Part shown: piece after piece, positions 6,713-9,936 of the stretch | Layout of the letters: the number at the start of each line of letters is the position of its first letter | How positions within the stretch are numbered: position 1 is the first letter of the stretch | Origin: an uncultured Intestinimonas sp. | Lineage (GTDB): Bacteria > Bacillota_A > Clostridia > Oscillospirales > Oscillospiraceae | DNA: 9,936 nt | Reading direction: 5' to 3' | NCBI GenBank assembly: GCA_958435885.1 | Contig: CAUBHZ010000037.1 | Location: 1 to 9,936, forward strand | Notes under the pieces: generated by a model | The model's database searches: none | Told to the model about the DNA's origin: nothing | Seen by the model: the letters and a program-made list of their open reading frames with translations, nothing else | Translations under genes and position numbers: made by a program

Positions 6713-9700
6713 GACAGTTCAGACGATTTGCCGCCCTGCTGCTGGCGGGGCTCCTCCTCTCCGGCCAGGTCCTCCCCGCCCTGGCCGCCGCCCCCGACCT
6801 GGTCATCCGCAGCCGGGAGGACTTTCTCACCTTTGCCCAGCGCTGCACCAGCGACACCTGGTCCCAGGGCCTCACCGTGTCCCTGGAGGCCGACATCGAC
6901 CTGAGCGGCAGCGGCTTCACCGCCATCCCCATCTTCCAGGGCACCTTCCACGGCAACGGCCACACCGTCCAGGGCTTCTCCCTCACCGGGAAGGGCTCCC
7001 GGATGGGTCTCTTCCGCACCCTCACTGAGACCGCCGTGGTGGACAATCTGACGGTGGAGGGGGCTGTGGCTCCCGGCGGCACTGCGGGCCAGGTGGGCCT
7101 CCTGGCGGGGGAGAACTACGGCACTATCCGCAGCTGCACCGCCAGGGGCGCCGCCACCGGCGTCCAGGACGTGGGCGGTCTGGTGGGCCTCAACGGCGAG
7201 AGCGGCACCATCGAGGGGTGCTCCAACACCGCCGCCGTCTCCGGCACCACCAACGCCGGCGGCATCGCCGGGCAGAACCTGGGCACCCTCCGCAGCTGCA
7301 CCAACAGCGGCGAGATCGACACCGCCGCCGACCAGGACCCGCCCACCAGCGTGGGCGGCATCGCCGGCCTCTCCCGGGGCACCATCCAGGGCTGCCGAAA
7401 CTCCGGCGCCGTGGGCTATGCCCACCTGGGCTACAACATGGGCGGCATCGTGGGCCTCCAGTCCGGCGGTGTGCTGGACTGCGTCAACACCGGCGCCGTC
7501 AAGGGCCGCAAGGACGTGGGCGGCATCGTGGGCCAGTTCGAGCCCAACACCCAGCTCACCTACGGTCCCTCCCCCATGGACCGGCTCAACGACGCCCTGG
7601 CGGTGCTCTTTGACCAGATGTCCGTCTTTGTCAACCAGGTCAACGACATCACCACCCGTGGGGTGGCCGACGCCCAGGTCATCGAGGACGCCATGGGCCA
7701 GATCCAGGACCGCACCCACGACGCCGGCACGGAGGGCCACCAGGATTTTCAGGCCATGTCCGACCAGCTCTACGGCTACACCCAGGACATCAGTGACGCC
7801 CTGGACCGGCTCCATCAGAATGCCGACGCCTTCCAGTCCGCCGCCAACGGCGATCTGGACACCCTGCTGGAGGAGACCGACCGTTTCCGTACCGCCCTGG
7901 ACGACATGCTCTCCAGTGTGGATACCGGCCTCTCCCAGTCCGTTGAGGCCCTGGACGACACCGCCGGCGACATCCACCGCCAGGGCCTCATCATCCGGAA
8001 TTCCCTCACGCAGATGAATCAGGAGCTTCAGTCGCTCCAGTCCTATATTCAGGATGTCACCCAGCTGGTGGCGGAGGGGGACTTCATCGGGGCGCTGGAG
8101 CTGCCCTTCCCCTCCCTGGACCCCCGGGGCCATCTGACCGACATCGGAGAGGCCGCCGCCGCCATCTCCCGGCTGGCCAACGACCTCACCGGCCGGTGGA
8201 AGGACATCAGCGACGAGACCTCCACGGGCCTGGACAAGGCACAAACCCGGGCCGACAAGGCCGCCGACGCCCTCTATGACGCCGCCGACCACCTGCTCGG
8301 CGCCGCCGACCGGTTCTCCGGCCAGGTCTCCTCCGACGTGGACGCGGTGGACACCACCGGCGATCTGATCCGGGACCTGCTCAAGGACTACACCGACACC
8401 CTGGGCGACAAGGCCCAGTCCGCCGCCGACGACATTGACGCCCAGCTCACCGTCATCCGGGACCAGGTGGACCGGATGACCCAGGCGGCCGGCACCGACA
8501 ACGACGCCCTCCACACCACCGCCGATCAGATCATCGGCTCCCTGGATCAGGTGCGCCAGGCCATCTACGACCTGGGCCAGGAGCCCGAGCTCACCATCTC
8601 CGATCTGGCCGAGGAGGTCACTGAGGGACCCGGCCTGGTGCGGGGCTGCACCGTCTCCGCCGCGGTGGAGGGGGACTCCAACACCGGCGGCATCGTGGGC
8701 ACCGTGTCCACCGAGCTGGGCTCCGACCCGGAGGAGACCTTCAGCCTGGAAGACATGGAGCTCCTCACTGACGTCTACGCCACCCTCCGGGCGGTGGTCC
8801 GGGACTGCCGCTTTGACGGCTCCGTCACCGTGATGAACGACTGCGGCGGCGGCATCGCCGGGCGGTGTGAGGCGGGTGCCATTCTGGACTGCGCCGCCCG
8901 GGGCACCGTGGAGACGGGCACCGACTACTGCGGCGGCATCGCCGGGCGGACCAAGGGAGCCGTGACCCGGTGCGCCGCCCTGGTGGACCTCACCGGCGGC
9001 AGCTGGCTGGGCGGCATCACCGGCCTGGGCGGCGACCTCACCGACTGCCGGGCCATGGTGCGCTGCGACAGCGACGGAGAGGCCCTGGGCGCCATCACCG
9101 GCGCGCGCGACGGAGACCTCGCCGGCAACCGCTACCTGCTGGAGGACCTGCCCGGGGTGGACGGAGTGGATATGGCCGGTGAGGCCCAGGGCCTGGATTT
9201 TGACGCCTTCTCCCAGCTGGACTACATCCCCGCCGACTTCCTCACCTTCTCCTACCGCTTCGTGGTGGACGGCAAGACCGTAGCCGAGCTCCCCTTCTCC
9301 TATGGCGACGACCTGGACCTCTCCCTGGTGCCTCAGGCGCCGGAGAAGGACGGCCAGTTCGGCGTCTGGCCCGACTACCCCACCCAGGACCTGCGGCGGT
9401 CCATGGTGCTGGAGGCCTCCTTCTCCGCCCCCGTCACCACCCTGGCCTCCGGGGAGTCCATCCCCGTCCTGCTAGTCCAGGGCACCTTCTCCCCCGACGC
9501 GGCCCTGACCGTGGAGGCCCTTGACCTGCCGGACAATGCCCCCTCGGGCTACGCCCCCATAGCCGCCTACACCTACACCGTCACTGGCTGTAAGGGCGAC
9601 ACCGTCACCCTGCGCCTCCGCACCCAGGACGTGGACCGTCCCGCCGCCGCGGTGCTGGTGGACGGCGTCTGGCGTCTGGCGGAGGCCGAGACCGACGGCA

Positions 9701-9879
9701 GCTATCTGGTGCTGGAGGGACCGGCAGAGGGCCAGGTGCTGCTGCTGGACCACACCTCCCCCGGAGTCCAGGGCTGGGTCCTGGCTATCTGCGTGGGCGC
9801 CGCCGCCCTCCTCCTTTTGCTGCTGTTGGGCTTCCACTGGCGCAGACGGACCAAAAAAGAGGCGGTCCCCCAGGGCTGA
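6709..9879 (+). CDS. Secreted, membrane-anchored surface protein with split GLUG beta-helix and helical stalk
   Basis: This 1056-aa protein has a Sec signal peptide (1-26; cleavage likely after ALA 24-26). A beta-helix N-cap follows (30-125; EADIDLSG, then GTFHGNGHTVQGFSL), then GLUG-like repeats (about 126-280; units such as VGGIAGLSRGTIQGCRNSG). A long polar helical region spans about 288-636. GLUG repeats resume at about 642-810. An InlB-like beta domain lies at about 844-908 (FVVDGKTVAELPFSYGDDLDL), a further beta-rich region at 909-1015, and a membrane helix at about 1022-1042 ends in basic HWRRRTKK. There is no LPXTG motif, so it is a type I membrane protein with its bulk outside. AGGAGG lies 7 nt before the ATG, and the start overlaps the MMPL stop by 4 nt, so the two proteins are probably made together and may work as a complex. 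No enzymatic motif is visible. It could be an adaptor or periplasmic-like partner of the pump, or an independent adhesin. Confidence 0.85.
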   Translation: MRQFRRFAALLLAGLLLSGQVLPALAAAPDLVIRSREDFLTFAQRCTSDTWSQGLTVSLEADIDLSGSGFTAIPIFQGTFHGNGHTVQGFSLTGKGSRMGLFRTLTETAVVDNLTVEGAVAPGGTAGQVGLLAGENYGTIRSCTARGAATGVQDVGGLVGLNGESGTIEGCSNTAAVSGTTNAGGIAGQNLGTLRSCTNSGEIDTAADQDPPTSVGGIAGLSRGTIQGCRNSGAVGYAHLGYNMGGIVGLQSGGVLDCVNTGAVKGRKDVGGIVGQFEPNTQLTYGPSPMDRLNDALAVLFDQMSVFVNQVNDITTRGVADAQVIEDAMGQIQDRTHDAGTEGHQDFQAMSDQLYGYTQDISDALDRLHQNADAFQSAANGDLDTLLEETDRFRTALDDMLSSVDTGLSQSVEALDDTAGDIHRQGLIIRNSLTQMNQELQSLQSYIQDVTQLVAEGDFIGALELPFPSLDPRGHLTDIGEAAAAISRLANDLTGRWKDISDETSTGLDKAQTRADKAADALYDAADHLLGAADRFSGQVSSDVDAVDTTGDLIRDLLKDYTDTLGDKAQSAADDIDAQLTVIRDQVDRMTQAAGTDNDALHTTADQIIGSLDQVRQAIYDLGQEPELTISDLAEEVTEGPGLVRGCTVSAAVEGDSNTGGIVGTVSTELGSDPEETFSLEDMELLTDVYATLRAVVRDCRFDGSVTVMNDCGGGIAGRCEAGAILDCAARGTVETGTDYCGGIAGRTKGAVTRCAALVDLTGGSWLGGITGLGGDLTDCRAMVRCDSDGEALGAITGARDGDLAGNRYLLEDLPGVDGVDMAGEAQGLDFDAFSQLDYIPADFLTFSYRFVVDGKTVAELPFSYGDDLDLSLVPQAPEKDGQFGVWPDYPTQDLRRSMVLEASFSAPVTTLASGESIPVLLVQGTFSPDAALTVEALDLPDNAPSGYAPIAAYTYTVTGCKGDTVTLRLRTQDVDRPAAAVLVDGVWRLAEAETDGSYLVLEGPAEGQVLLLDHTSPGVQGWVLAICVGAAALLLLLLLGFHWRRRTKKEAVPQG
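7084..7548 (+). repeat. First GLUG-type repeat block of the surface protein
   Basis: About five and a half units of roughly 26-32 residues (protein 126-280) share the pattern (V/M)GG(I/L)(V/A)G, a turn, G-T-(I/L)-x-x-C, then (S/T)-G-x-(V/I). Conserved Cys occur at 143, 171, 197, 229 and 258. This matches the GLUG motif, associated with stacked beta-helix surface proteins. The last unit stops after VGGIVGQ, where the helical region begins. Confidence 0.8.
7570..8616 (+). other. Helical coiled-coil-like insertion within the surface protein
   Basis: Protein residues about 288-636 are rich in Asp, Ala, Gln and Leu and poor in aromatic residues, with recurring heptad-like patterns (for example DDIDAQLTVIRDQVDRMTQAA, shown here as 573-593). 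A Pro/Gly break at about 460-475 (LELPFPSLDPRGH) may be a hairpin tip turning the stalk back. Such regions occur in YhgE/Pip-type MMPL-associated proteins, but I see no clear homology. Confidence 0.65.
8632..9138 (+). repeat. Second GLUG-type repeat block of the surface protein
   Basis: Protein residues about 642-810 resume the same repeat: LVRGC, then TGGIVG; VVRDC then CGGGIAG; AILDC then CGGIAG; AVTRC then LGGITG; DLTDC then LGAITG. Ladder Cys fall at 647, 700, 728, 755 and 780. A short insertion of about 30 residues separates the first GGIVG (660-664) from the next V-R-D-C. Confidence 0.78.
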
Positions 9880-9919
9880 TCCCCGGAGATCCCGCCCATA
9901 TCTGCATAAAAACTGCCCC

Positions 9920-9936
9920 GGCGTCCCAAGGACGCC
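9920..9936 (+). terminator. Probable terminator stem cut by the window edge
   Basis: GGCGTCC (9920-9926), CAA loop, GGACGCC (9930-9936) is a perfect 7-bp hairpin, 40 nt after the surface protein stop. It is preceded by CCC and, further left, an A5 run (9908-9912). If the sequence beyond the edge continued with GGGG and a T-run it would be a bidirectional intrinsic terminator. The T-tract is not visible, so this is only likely. Confidence 0.5.

Noticed and set aside
6271..8514. 747-codon open frame antisense to the end of the MMPL gene and the surface protein
   Set aside because: Its Gly/Val/Ala/His-rich repeats are the mirror of the GLUG and coiled-coil repeats on the other strand, and it spans two real genes. 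It is a shadow.
7084..9138. CRISPR-like or DNA-level repeat array suggested by recurring GGCGGCATC segments
   Set aside because: The recurrences are codons for the GGI motif of the protein repeats, irregularly spaced and in one reading frame; there is no constant DNA repeat with unique spacers.

Overview
The window is GC-rich with strong G/C preference at third codon positions. It has Gram-positive style signals: AGGAGG-type ribosome binding sites about 7 nt from nearly every start, AT-rich sigma70/sigmaA-type promoters, a lipoprotein-anchored solute-binding protein, and a surface protein with a membrane anchor rather than an outer-membrane system. This fits a GC-rich Clostridia member of gut type (Oscillospiraceae such as Flavonifractor or Lawsonibacter relatives). 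That assignment is inference from style and gene content; there is no rRNA or marker gene here.

Left part (1-3415, minus strand): a peptide-type (Dpp/Opp) ABC importer operon, read right to left. It holds the family 5 solute-binding lipoprotein, two inner-membrane permeases (DppB-like then DppC-like), and the first 14 or so codons of an ATP-binding subunit cut by the window edge. A TTGTAA-N17-TACAAT promoter sits upstream of the lipoprotein gene. The lipoprotein would capture oligopeptides or a similar ligand, the permeases form the channel, and the ATPases beyond the left edge drive it.

Middle (3416-3679): a divergent control region of about 264 bp with the two outward-facing promoters. The rightward promoter (TTGACA-N17-TATGAT) is overlapped at its -35 box by a large inverted repeat (14-nt arms, 13 of 14 matching). 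This is a good candidate operator for the TetR-family regulator encoded just downstream. The leader of each operon also has a GC-rich hairpin.

Right part (3680-9879, plus strand): a compact three-gene operon. A TetR regulator is followed 15 nt later by an MMPL/RND-superfamily transporter of 813 aa, which overlaps by 4 nt a 1056-aa secreted, C-terminally membrane-anchored surface protein. The surface protein has a GLUG-type beta-helix repeat array interrupted by a helical, coiled-coil-like region of about 350 residues, then an InlB-like beta domain and one membrane anchor. The transporter ends in a striking tetrapeptide repeat (G-x-[V/F/I]-x, six copies). The most plausible reading is a TetR-controlled envelope export system in which the surface protein is a dedicated extracytoplasmic partner of the MMPL pump. 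The cargo cannot be read from the sequence. A probable terminator stem begins at the right edge.
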